From CBFHSD01 sp965658375 (lineage in GTDB: Bacteria; Bacteroidota; Bacteroidia; Flavobacteriales_G; Salibacteraceae), in the NCBI GenBank assembly GCA_965658375.1, contig CBFHSD010000087.1, positions 1-6,657 of the forward strand: 6,657 nucleotides of DNA. The letters are read 5' to 3'. A program made the translations under genes and the position numbers. A model generated the notes under the pieces. It searched no databases, was not told the origin of the DNA, and was given only the letters and a program-made list of their open reading frames with translations. Shown here piece by piece: positions 1-6,142 of the stretch; position 1 is the stretch's first letter, and the number at the start of each line of letters is the position of its first letter.

Positions 1-619
1 TTGCCAAAATGCTATCCACAGCATTTCTTACCGTTTTTGCTGCTGCCTCTCTGGCCGGCATAGAGCGCATTTGCCCTCCATAGCGCGATGGCCAATGGTT
101 CATCATCACATGCAAAGTATCTCCGTTCGCAAGGGTACCGCTGGCAAGAATTACCTCGCGGGTTGTTCTGCTCGTATCTGGCAGATGCACAGTAATGAAT
201 TTGGAGTGGTAGGGTTTAAATGCATCTGCTTTGTACATAATCGCCACATCAATGCCTCTAAAATCTTGCGATTCGCGGTGAATGATTTGGTAGCCTTCCT
301 TCTTCAAAGCGGTTTGGCCAAGTAAATCGTTCAATACAAATCGATTTTCTACCTCCGCTAACCCAATAAGATCGCAGCCTTGCCATTCTCCCAAAGCAAT
401 TAACGTTTTACTTACTTTTTGAAGCTTGTTCGCATATTTTCTGCTATTCCAATGGCGGGTTCCGTCAGGAGTAAACTCTTCATCCCAAGTTAAAGAATCG
501 TCAAAAGTGTCAAAGAGGTTTTCGACATTCCAAAACACCACACGGGTTTGTAGTTCTGTTTGAGCGAACCCAAGCAATGAAGCTGCGAGAAAGAGTGCAA
601 AGCAGAGGTGTTGGCGCAT
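1..619 (-). CDS. Secreted endonuclease/exonuclease/phosphatase (EEP) family protein, 3'-truncated by window edge
   Basis: An open frame starts at ATG 619 and runs uninterrupted off the left edge (206 codons visible). It begins MRQHLCFALFLAASLLGFAQ, a clear Sec signal peptide, so the product is probably periplasmic, surface-bound or secreted. The mature part opens with VVFWNVENLFD (residues 27-37), the metal-site Asn motif of the EEP (DNase I-like) fold. It continues with DLIGLAEVEN (83-92, Glu89 being the likely metal ligand), FRGIDVAIMY (120-129) and NHWPSR-GG (174-182). These match the Mg-dependent phosphoesterase fold shared by nucleases and sugar or lipid phosphatases. The substrate cannot be told from sequence. 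Known Bacteroidota relatives are, as I recall, about 330-350 residues, so the C-terminal part with the expected D-x-N and terminal Asp-His motifs lies outside the window. Only 6 bp separate it from the stop of the upstream hydrolase, so the two are very probably co-transcribed. I see no strong ribosome binding site. Confidence 0.9.
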   Translation of the reverse strand, partial: MRQHLCFALFLAASLLGFAQTELQTRVVFWNVENLFDTFDDSLTWDEEFTPDGTRHWNSRKYANKLQKVSKTLIALGEWQGCDLIGLAEVENRFVLNDLLGQTALKKEGYQIIHRESQDFRGIDVAIMYKADAFKPYHSKFITVHLPDTSRTTREVILASGTLANGDTLHVMMNHWPSRYGGQMRSMPAREAAAKTVRNAVDSILA

Positions 620-625
620 GTAGAG

Positions 626-1840
626 CTACTGTTTAATCAGCTTTTGCGTATGAATGCGCTGTCCATCCTGGCCGTAAAGCTCAAGCAAGTAAATACCTGT
701 ATTTACGTGAGTCAAGTCAATGCTTTGCCCATCGAAGGTAACAGGAATGCTATTCCCTAAAAGTGATTTTACTTCAACTTGCGATACGATGGTGTTGGCA
801 TCAATAAACAACTTGTTTTTTACTGGATTTGGATAGACCTTGTATGTGGTTTGCGAAGTCAATTCTTCAGTTGAGGAAGCTAAATCACACAAAAGTTCGC
901 CTGCCATAAACAAGGCTGAAGAATCGATTAACTCTTCTGCATCTTCTGGAAAGTACGCTACATGTCCACCTGAGCCTGGGTAAGTAATTAAATGAGATGC
1001 TACGCCTTGGTCTACTGCTCTGGCATGCACCAATTCACTGCCGTTTACACGTACGATTGGAACGACAAGTACAACAGCAAAATCATCTCCATAAGGCACA
1101 ATGCCATCGAGCTCATCATGAACGCTGAATACAGGTGCTTCGTTTCCATCTAAAAAGTGATCTCTGTACAACGCACCACTAAAGCTTATTACTCCGTGAA
1201 CCTCGCTTGAATGTTGAAACAAGTTGTTGGAATTGCCTTCAAGACCACCGTTGTTCGCAAGAATATCGTCAATGAACTGAGGAGTGTCATCGTTCTCATC
1301 AAGGTAGGCCACATGCAAGGCTGTCATGGCACCTGCAGATACACCACCAACGATTATTGTGTTCGTATCAATTTTAAATAGATCTGTCGTGGCTGCATCA
1401 TTCTTAAAATAACGCACCGCTGCTTTCGCGTCTCCTACAGATTGAATGAGCACTTCGCCCATGTCTAGAGAATCGGGAAAAGGAATAAGAGGTCCGTCAT
1501 ACAAGCGGTAATTGATGCTGGCTACAACATAACCCTTTAGCGCGTAGCCTTCGCACAAGTCATGAATGTCTGTGCGTTCTCCACTGGTGAAAGACCCACC
1601 ATGCATTAAAATCATTAAAGGTCTTTTGGTTTCGCTGTCATTAGCAGGTTCAAACACATCGGCAAAGAGTTCAATCGTATTGCCGCTAATACTGGTGTTT
1701 TCACCGTATTTTATGTCTAATGTTGAAGTTGTGCTTGTGAAGATATCATCAATGTATCTTCCGTTTTCACAAGAATCTGTTTGAGCCAAAGAGGGAAGGG
1801 AAAGGAGTACTCCAAATCCCGCGAGCGCTAAATTTTTCAT
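626..1840 (-). CDS. Secreted alpha/beta-hydrolase (carboxylesterase-like) with C-terminal type IX secretion sorting domain
   Basis: A 404-residue protein if started at ATG 1840, giving a classic signal peptide (MKNLALAGFGVLLSLPSLAQ). The frame can be extended 7 codons to a TTG at 1861, but that is a poor start. The catalytic domain has the alpha/beta-hydrolase signature in order: oxyanion-hole HGGSF (80-84), the GDAKAAVRYFK helix (136-146), the nucleophile elbow GVSAG with Ser168 (166-170), a likely acid Asp245 in DGIVPYG, and His293 in GSGGHVAYF. All three catalytic residues are therefore present. Residues about 333-404 form a T9SS type A sorting domain: YPNP (336-339), a beta-rich stretch, GIYLLEL, and the terminal KLIK. 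That implies export across the inner membrane by Sec, then across the outer membrane by the Por/Spr apparatus with cleavage or anchoring. An ester, acetylated-polysaccharide or lipid substrate is plausible but not determinable. It lies 46 bp after the small membrane gene and 6 bp before the EEP gene. Confidence 0.93.
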   Translation of the reverse strand: MKNLALAGFGVLLSLPSLAQTDSCENGRYIDDIFTSTTSTLDIKYGENTSISGNTIELFADVFEPANDSETKRPLMILMHGGSFTSGERTDIHDLCEGYALKGYVVASINYRLYDGPLIPFPDSLDMGEVLIQSVGDAKAAVRYFKNDAATTDLFKIDTNTIIVGGVSAGAMTALHVAYLDENDDTPQFIDDILANNGGLEGNSNNLFQHSSEVHGVISFSGALYRDHFLDGNEAPVFSVHDELDGIVPYGDDFAVVLVVPIVRVNGSELVHARAVDQGVASHLITYPGSGGHVAYFPEDAEELIDSSALFMAGELLCDLASSTEELTSQTTYKVYPNPVKNKLFIDANTIVSQVEVKSLLGNSIPVTFDGQSIDLTHVNTGIYLLELYGQDGQRIHTQKLIKQ

Positions 1841-1886
1841 AGAATGCGAATTGACTCGCAAAATACAGAATTGCTGCGAAAAATAC

Positions 1887-2105
1887 TTACTCCTGGTCTA
1901 GGGCTTTTCCTTTGTTGCGAGTAAACTTTCGAATGGCGAAAACCAAATAAATAGCTACACCAGCGTAAAGCGCATAATGCAAGGTGTTGGTAATGTGATA
2001 GCCTATTTTGTAGCCCATATCTGTGGTGTCAACACCAGAAGTGTCTGCTTGTGCGAACAAGAAGAACGGTAGGAAACACAGTGTAACAGCGATGAATTTG
2101 TTCAT
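1887..2105 (-). CDS. Small (72 aa) signal-peptide and single-membrane-segment protein of unknown function
   Basis: ATG 2105 to TAA 1887, 72 residues. I do not recognise the family. The N-terminus MNKFIAVTLCFLPFFLFAQA is a typical Bacteroidota signal peptide with probable cleavage after FAQ or AQA. Then come a short acidic/Thr-rich stretch (about 21-30) and GYKIGYHI (31-38). A hydrophobic segment at about 43-58 (ALYAGVAIYLVFAI) is followed by a basic tail (RKFTRNKGK), which by the positive-inside rule would place the C-terminus in the cytoplasm. The coding reality is supported by this coherent architecture, by snug packing (19 bp after lepB, 46 bp before the hydrolase) and by a good candidate promoter just upstream. 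The opposite strand here has only fragments of shadow frames. A role tied to secretion or the envelope is inferred from position alone. Confidence 0.75.
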   Translation of the reverse strand: MNKFIAVTLCFLPFFLFAQADTSGVDTTDMGYKIGYHITNTLHYALYAGVAIYLVFAIRKFTRNKGKALDQE

Positions 2106-2113
2106 ATCAGGGT

Positions 2114-2146
2114 CAAAAGTATGGTTAATCTACTACGGTAAACAAA
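2114..2146 (-). promoter_or_regulatory. Candidate Bacteroidota housekeeping promoter for the 72-aa gene
   Basis: On the minus strand, TACTTTTG (2121-2114) matches the Bacteroidota -7 consensus TAnnTTTG exactly. A TTTG (2146-2143) sits 21 nt upstream, within the accepted -33 spacing of this phylum. It lies across the 3' end of lepB and would give a very short leader before ATG 2105. It would allow the small gene, the hydrolase and the EEP gene to be expressed apart from lepB. Short motifs like this arise by chance in AT-rich DNA, so this remains a prediction. Confidence 0.4.
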
Positions 2147-3849
2147 CGATCCCATCTGATTTTACCGTCAAACAAGCCGCGCTCTTTATCAAAGGAGAAC
2201 CACACCATACTGGCTTTTCCAACCACATGATCTTCAGGAACAAAGCCCCAGAAACGACTGTCTTGAGAGCTGTGTCTGTTGTCTCCCATTAACCAGTAAT
2301 AATTCATCTTAAAAGTGTATTCGCTCGCTTTTTCTCCATTGAGGTAAATGCCGTCTTCTTTGCGTTCTAGCGTATTGTGCTCATAAGCAGTAATCACGCG
2401 GTAATACACGGTGTAGTTTTGGTCGTTTAGTGCAATGCTCTCCCCACTTTTAGGAACCCAAATTGGCCCATAATTGTCTTGTGTCCAATCTACAGAACGC
2501 GTGTTGGGATAAATGAATCTGTTGGGATACAAGTCGTTGTACTTGTACTGGTAGCCATTTAAGTAGCGCATGGCAGAAGCTTGGTCGTTTCCGAACATGT
2601 ACAGCGCATCATGCAGCGAAGAGGTGTTTAAGGTGTCTTTTTCATCAATCAGTGGAGTAACACTTTTGATCGTTGCATCTTGACTCATCTCACCGGCTGT
2701 GGCTTGGCTCATTGGCAAGATGTATTTTCCACCACCAAGCTTTTTCCCGTTGTTCTGATCTTCTACATCAATGTTGTATTGATCTTTGAACATCATTTGT
2801 GCATTGGTGGCATTGCCTTCTGTACGTGCGTTGGTCAATCTGCCATTTTCTGTTTCAACAATGTAATTGTACTGCAAACCTTCTGGATTTTCAGCAGCTT
2901 CGCCATTGACAAACAATTGCTTGTTTTTGATCGATACTTCATCTCCAGCAATTGCCACACAACGTTTGATAAAGTGTTCTTTTTTGTCTACTGGTCGTAT
3001 GGTAAGGCTGTTGTTGCGAATCAACTGCTTTCTAGCGCGATCTTCATACACCTTGTCACTCTTGATTTTCCCTTTGCTCAAATAGTCTTGAATGCGGTAA
3101 ATGTTCGCGTTTTGCATCACCAATTGCGTAAAGTTGACTGTGCTCTGTAGGTCAGTATCTACGGTGTCTCCCGCAGGGTAGTTGAACACGACCACATCGT
3201 TGCGCTCAATAGTGCCAAGGCCAGGAAGGCGGTAATACGGCAATTTAATCCAGTCTGTATAGGACTTTACAGTTCCGTTGGTCAATGGAAAGCTGTGGTG
3301 GAAAAACGGAAAGGCGAGGGGAGTTTGAGGAATTTTTGGTCCGTAAGCAGCTTTACTTACAAAGAGAAAATCACCACGTAAGAGGGATTTTTCCATAGAA
3401 CTCGTTGGAATCATGAATGCTTCCATGAAGTAAGTTCTGATGATGCTCGCTGCAACTACTGCAAACAGAATGGCATCTCTCCATTCTTGCGCTTGTGTTT
3501 TTTTAAATTTAGCACGGTCAATTGGGCCAACATATTTCAAGTTTTCTTCACGCCCTAGGAGAAAGAGAAAAATGAAGGGAAAGAACCCAAACTTGGCAAC
3601 ATCGCTAGGCTCTTGCTTGGCAAACACGGTTCCAGTATTTACAGACATAATGCTGATCATTAGGATATTCACTCCAGGGAAGATCAACAGGAAGATCCAC
3701 CACCAAGGCTTTTGAATCACTTTGAGCCAGACTACCATGTTGTACACTGGTACAAGGGCTTCCCACGATTTTCTTCCTGCTTTAGGAAATACGAAATACA
3801 ATCCTGCTATGATGAGTAGGAACCACGTTCCCAATAAAATCCATTCCAT
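2125..3849 (-). CDS. lepB: Signal peptidase I, enlarged Bacteroidota type
   Basis: A 574-residue membrane serine protease that removes signal peptides from Sec- (and Tat-) exported proteins at the periplasmic face of the inner membrane. The catalytic dyad is visible: Ser151 in IPTSSM (147-152) and Lys295 in HFIKRCVAIAGD (292-303). The box E motif GDNRHSSQDSRFWG spans 522-535. The N-terminus carries several hydrophobic segments (about 1-21, 48-68, 88-99 and 125-140). Residues about 22-65, with AGRKSWEALVPVYN and PWWWIFLL, resemble the DUF5684 domain often fused to Bacteroidota signal peptidases. It is much longer than E. coli LepB (324 aa): 144 residues lie between Ser and Lys, and about 227 between Lys and box E, because of insertions in the periplasmic domain. 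The start is ATG 3849, giving MEWILL, with a 72-bp leader region after dapB. Its neighbour dapB precedes it, as in other Flavobacteriia. The three genes downstream all encode predicted signal-peptide substrates. Confidence 0.97.
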   Translation of the reverse strand: MEWILLGTWFLLIIAGLYFVFPKAGRKSWEALVPVYNMVVWLKVIQKPWWWIFLLIFPGVNILMISIMSVNTGTVFAKQEPSDVAKFGFFPFIFLFLLGREENLKYVGPIDRAKFKKTQAQEWRDAILFAVVAASIIRTYFMEAFMIPTSSMEKSLLRGDFLFVSKAAYGPKIPQTPLAFPFFHHSFPLTNGTVKSYTDWIKLPYYRLPGLGTIERNDVVVFNYPAGDTVDTDLQSTVNFTQLVMQNANIYRIQDYLSKGKIKSDKVYEDRARKQLIRNNSLTIRPVDKKEHFIKRCVAIAGDEVSIKNKQLFVNGEAAENPEGLQYNYIVETENGRLTNARTEGNATNAQMMFKDQYNIDVEDQNNGKKLGGGKYILPMSQATAGEMSQDATIKSVTPLIDEKDTLNTSSLHDALYMFGNDQASAMRYLNGYQYKYNDLYPNRFIYPNTRSVDWTQDNYGPIWVPKSGESIALNDQNYTVYYRVITAYEHNTLERKEDGIYLNGEKASEYTFKMNYYWLMGDNRHSSQDSRFWGFVPEDHVVGKASMVWFSFDKERGLFDGKIRWDRLFTVVD

Positions 3850-3869
3850 GCTGTAAAATTTGAATGCTG

Positions 3870-3877
3870 CGAAAATA
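3870..3877 (-). promoter_or_regulatory. Weak candidate -7 element upstream of lepB
   Basis: Minus-strand TATTTTCG (3877-3870) differs at one position from TAnnTTTG and is followed by CAGCATTC, a context resembling Bacteroidota start sites. It lies 20 bp before the lepB ATG. No -33 TTTG is visible at the right distance, so support is weak. A nearly identical block occurs upstream of the hydrolase gene at 1868-1885. Confidence 0.25.
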
Positions 3878-3901
3878 GACGAATTCTGAAGTGTTGCTTC
3901 G

Positions 3902-3911
3902 TCACATGTGA
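3902..3911. repeat. 10-bp perfect palindrome in the dapB-lepB gap
   Basis: TCACATGTGA reads identically on both strands and lies 10 bp beyond the dapB stop codon in the longest intergenic gap of the window. It has no T-run after it in the direction of transcription, so it does not look like an intrinsic terminator. It could be a small operator half-site pair or chance. Confidence 0.3.
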
Positions 3912-3921
3912 TTAAAAAAGG

Positions 3922-4632
3922 TTAAAGTTGAAGCATATCTCTCATGGTAAATACACCTTGCTTGCCCACCAGCCATTCTGCTGCCAGCACGGCTCCTAAA
4001 GCAAATCCTTTGCGGTTTTTGGCTTCATGTGTAAAAGAGAGTTTGTCAATCTCGTTTTCCCAAGTAATGGTATGTGTGCCTGGAACTTCTCCAATGCGCT
4101 CATCGCTCACAGGCAAACTATCATCGCTTTTGTGCTCTGTGCTCCATTGAGTGTATCGGTCTACCTTACCTACAAGCTCTTCTGCCAATGTAATGGCTGT
4201 TCCGCTTGGTGCATCTAGCTTGTGTACGTGATGTATTTCATGAATATGAGCAGAATAGTCGCTTTGAAGGTTCATGCGTTCTGCCAAATAGCGGTTCGCA
4301 GCCATGAAGAGGTTCATACCGATGCTAAAGTTAGATGCGTAAAGCAAGCTGCCTTTGTGCTCTTCTACCAAATCTTCTATCGCACTAAGTTGATCAAACC
4401 ATCCTGTGGTGCCTGTAACCACAGGAACACCATGTGCTACGCATGCACTTAAATTGCTGAATGCGGCAGAAGGACTTGTAAATTCGATGGCAACGTCAGA
4501 TGATTCTTTAAGCGCTGCATCAATGTTTGTGTTTTTACTGGTGAACCGAGCGGATATTTCGTGACCTCTTTCGATGGCAATGGCTTCAATGGCCTTGCCC
4601 ATTCTACCGTATCCTACGAGAGCTATGCGCAT
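3922..4632 (-). CDS. dapB: 4-hydroxy-tetrahydrodipicolinate reductase
   Basis: A 236-residue cytosolic enzyme that reduces hydroxy-tetrahydrodipicolinate to tetrahydrodipicolinate with NAD(P)H in the diaminopimelate/lysine pathway, so it feeds both peptidoglycan and protein synthesis. The Rossmann nucleotide loop GYGRMG is at 7-12, immediately after the first beta strand, which fixes the start at ATG 4632. GTTGW (74-78) and NFSIGMN (101-107) follow. The family signature HEIHHVHKLDAPSGTA (131-146) holds the catalytic pair His134/His135, Lys138 and the substrate-binding SGT. A C-terminal EAKNRKGFALGAV (203-215) is also typical. Length is near that of other Bacteroidota DapB and shorter than E. 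coli (273 aa). After the second beta strand the sequence reads ARFTSKN, so NADH versus NADPH preference cannot be called. The first 29 bp overlap the end of the DUF5683 gene in another frame, indicating translational coupling. The gene ends with TAA at 3922. Confidence 0.97.
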   Translation of the reverse strand: MRIALVGYGRMGKAIEAIAIERGHEISARFTSKNTNIDAALKESSDVAIEFTSPSAAFSNLSACVAHGVPVVTGTTGWFDQLSAIEDLVEEHKGSLLYASNFSIGMNLFMAANRYLAERMNLQSDYSAHIHEIHHVHKLDAPSGTAITLAEELVGKVDRYTQWSTEHKSDDSLPVSDERIGEVPGTHTITWENEIDKLSFTHEAKNRKGFALGAVLAAEWLVGKQGVFTMRDMLQL

Positions 4633-5224
4633 TTGTAAAGTTTAATGTGAGTTTGAGTCCGTTGTATGCAGCAGGACCGTTAAAGTTCATGTGTCTGGTA
4701 TATGGGTCGATGTGCATGCTTAAGTTGTCAGACACATCAAAAGACATGAGATGGGCATCTACGCTGGCATCAATGATTTGTAAAACGTAGATGGAACCAA
4801 GTATAACGTAAGAAATCTCCATGTTTCCGCGGTAATAATTGCGCTGGGCTTCTAGGTAAGAAGCATCATAGAAGCCTTCAAATTCATGCGTTGTAGAGGT
4901 GTCACCATCTGTTTCTGCTCTGTAAGCATCTCTGTAAGTGTGGTATAAGTCTCGGTTCCAATAAACTGCGTAGGCCGCGGCTCCCATACCTCCATAGATG
5001 ATGGGGACTTTCCACCATTTCTTATTGTATACCTGTCCGGCACCTGGAATAAACACCGAAAGGAGTGTTGCTTTTTTTGGAGAATGTGGTTCCACCTCTT
5101 GCACTGTTGCACTTCCTTCTATGTTAGGCAGGGCAATCTCTGCTTGACTAGAATCGTTCACTTGACCCAGAAGAAGCTGAGTGCTAAAAAAGAAAAGAAA
5201 GAGTGTAATCACTGTCTTGCCCAT
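4604..5224 (-). CDS. DUF5683 domain envelope protein
   Basis: A 206-residue protein starting at ATG 5224. The hydrophobic N-terminus (MGKTVITLFLFFFSTQLLLG, 1-20) looks like a signal peptide. After an acidic linker come HSPKKATLLSVFIPGAGQVYN (47-67) and KKWWKVPIIYGG (68-79), which I recognise as the DUF5683 hallmark. Hydrophobic segments follow at about 73-88 and 136-151, with NRDLYHTYRDAY (90-101) and RNYYRGN (128-134) between them. The C-terminal part has IDASVDAHLMSFDVSDNLS (151-169). The function is unknown. The PGAGQ-Y motif is shared with TM2-like small membrane proteins. Its place between parB and dapB recurs in Flavobacteriia, which suggests a link to cell envelope growth or division, but that is inference. 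It is 24 bp after parB and overlaps dapB by 29 bp. Confidence 0.9.
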   Translation of the reverse strand: MGKTVITLFLFFFSTQLLLGQVNDSSQAEIALPNIEGSATVQEVEPHSPKKATLLSVFIPGAGQVYNKKWWKVPIIYGGMGAAAYAVYWNRDLYHTYRDAYRAETDGDTSTTHEFEGFYDASYLEAQRNYYRGNMEISYVILGSIYVLQIIDASVDAHLMSFDVSDNLSMHIDPYTRHMNFNGPAAYNGLKLTLNFTNAHSSRRIR

Positions 5225-5231
5225 GAATGCG

Positions 5232-5239
5232 CAAAGGTA
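5232..5239 (-). promoter_or_regulatory. Candidate -7 element upstream of the DUF5683 gene
   Basis: Minus-strand TACCTTTG (5239-5232) is an exact TAnnTTTG match followed by CGCATTC, 7 bp before ATG 5224. It could give a nearly leaderless transcript for DUF5683-dapB. No TTTG is visible about 17-23 nt upstream, so it may be chance or a weak internal promoter. Confidence 0.3.
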
Positions 5240-5248
5240 ACGAGACTT

Positions 5249-6142
5249 TTACGGATTCAGTATCTCTAAAATACGGGTGAGGTCATCATCGTTTTGAAAA
5301 CCGATGGTAATTTTCCCTTTACCGGTAGAATCTCGCTTGATTTCCAATTTGGAATCCACAATGCGTTCCAATTCTTCGCGGTGCTTTTGCTGTTCAAAAG
5401 TGAGCTCAAACTTATGACTTGGCCCGCTGGACTTTTTCTTGTCTTCAGGGTTCTTCAATTCACGAATAAGCTGTTCTGCTTGACGCACCGAAAGCGCTTC
5501 TTCCACAATCTTTTTAAAAGCTTTCTGTTGCACTTTCTCATCACTAAGAGATAAAAGCGCTCTAGCATGCCCCATGCTCAATTGACCTTGACGCAATGCT
5601 GACTGAATGGAAGGGGAGAGCTTAAGCAAGCGGAGGTAGTTCGTGACAGTAGATCTATTCTTACTCACTTTCTTACCAACTTCTTCTTGTGTGATGTTGC
5701 ACTCATCAATCAAACGTTGGTAACTGATGGCAATTTCAATGGAGTCTAATTCTTGTCGCTGAATGTTTTCTACCAGTGCCATTTCTAGCATTGCTTGATC
5801 ATCAGCCACGCGGATGTAAGCCGGTATATTGCTCAATCCCGCCAATTGAGACGCTCTAAAACGTCTTTCTCCCGAAATCAACTGAAAGGCATGAGGCCCC
5901 GTTTTGCGCACCGTAACAGGCTGTATGAGTCCATGCACAGCAATAGAATCTTTCAGCTCTGTAAGGGCTTGGTCTTCAAAATACGTTCTTGGTTGAAAAG
6001 GATTGGCCGTAATTTCCGCCACCGGAAGCTCGGCAATAGCGCCTAAAACTCCAGGATTGTCCTGTACAGTTTTGGTTTGCACATCTTCTTCAGCACTTAA
6101 AAGTGCACTTAGACCTCTTCCTAATGCTGCTTTCTTAGCCAT
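5249..6142 (-). CDS. parB: Chromosome partitioning protein ParB (CTP-dependent clamp)
   Basis: A 297-residue DNA-binding protein that loads at parS sites, spreads as a CTP-gated clamp, recruits SMC and stimulates ParA. Visible parts in order: the N-terminal ParA-contacting LGRGLSALL (7-15); NPFQPR (47-52) opening the ParB/Srx domain; the CTP-binding ISGERRFRASQLAG (89-102) with the GERRFRA arginine motif; ALVENIQRQELDSIE (122-136); a helix-turn-helix at about 150-172 (TQEEVGKKVSKNRSTVTNYL); and a charged linker (229-243) leading to a C-terminal dimerisation region ending in LTRILEIL. Length fits the chromosomal family (about 280-300 aa). Its ATG overlaps the last codons of parA by 8 bp, so the pair is translationally coupled. 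No parS-like TGTTTCACGTGAAACA sequence is seen in the window. Confidence 0.97.
   Translation of the reverse strand: MAKKAALGRGLSALLSAEEDVQTKTVQDNPGVLGAIAELPVAEITANPFQPRTYFEDQALTELKDSIAVHGLIQPVTVRKTGPHAFQLISGERRFRASQLAGLSNIPAYIRVADDQAMLEMALVENIQRQELDSIEIAISYQRLIDECNITQEEVGKKVSKNRSTVTNYLRLLKLSPSIQSALRQGQLSMGHARALLSLSDEKVQQKAFKKIVEEALSVRQAEQLIRELKNPEDKKKSSGPSHKFELTFEQQKHREELERIVDSKLEIKRDSTGKGKITIGFQNDDDLTRILEILNP

Noticed and set aside
71..325. 84-codon open frame on the plus strand
   Set aside because: Antisense to the EEP-family gene, whose minus-strand frame carries clear family motifs through this whole stretch.
2023..2292. 89-codon plus-strand frame spanning the lepB 3' end and the 72-aa gene
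   Set aside because: Overlaps two minus-strand genes and its translation shows no coherent domain, signal peptide or membrane segment.
2680..3150. 156-codon open frame on the plus strand inside lepB
   Set aside because: Entirely antisense to the conserved lepB catalytic domain, rich in Phe/Cys/Val with no recognisable motif, and no neighbours on that strand; a shadow of lepB codon use.
3888..3900. GAAG-TGTTG-CTTC inverted repeat as a terminator after dapB
   Set aside because: Only a 4-bp stem, AT-rich, and no T-run downstream on the minus strand; too weak for an intrinsic terminator.
3902..3911. Possible parS site for ParB at the TCACATGTGA palindrome
   Set aside because: The parS core is TTTCACGTGAAA-like with a central CG; this palindrome has a central AT and lacks the flanking GTTT/AAAC arms. 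No better parS match was seen elsewhere in the window.
4852..5112. 86-codon minus-strand frame within the DUF5683 gene
   Set aside because: An alternative reading frame of a gene whose main frame carries the conserved DUF5683 motifs.
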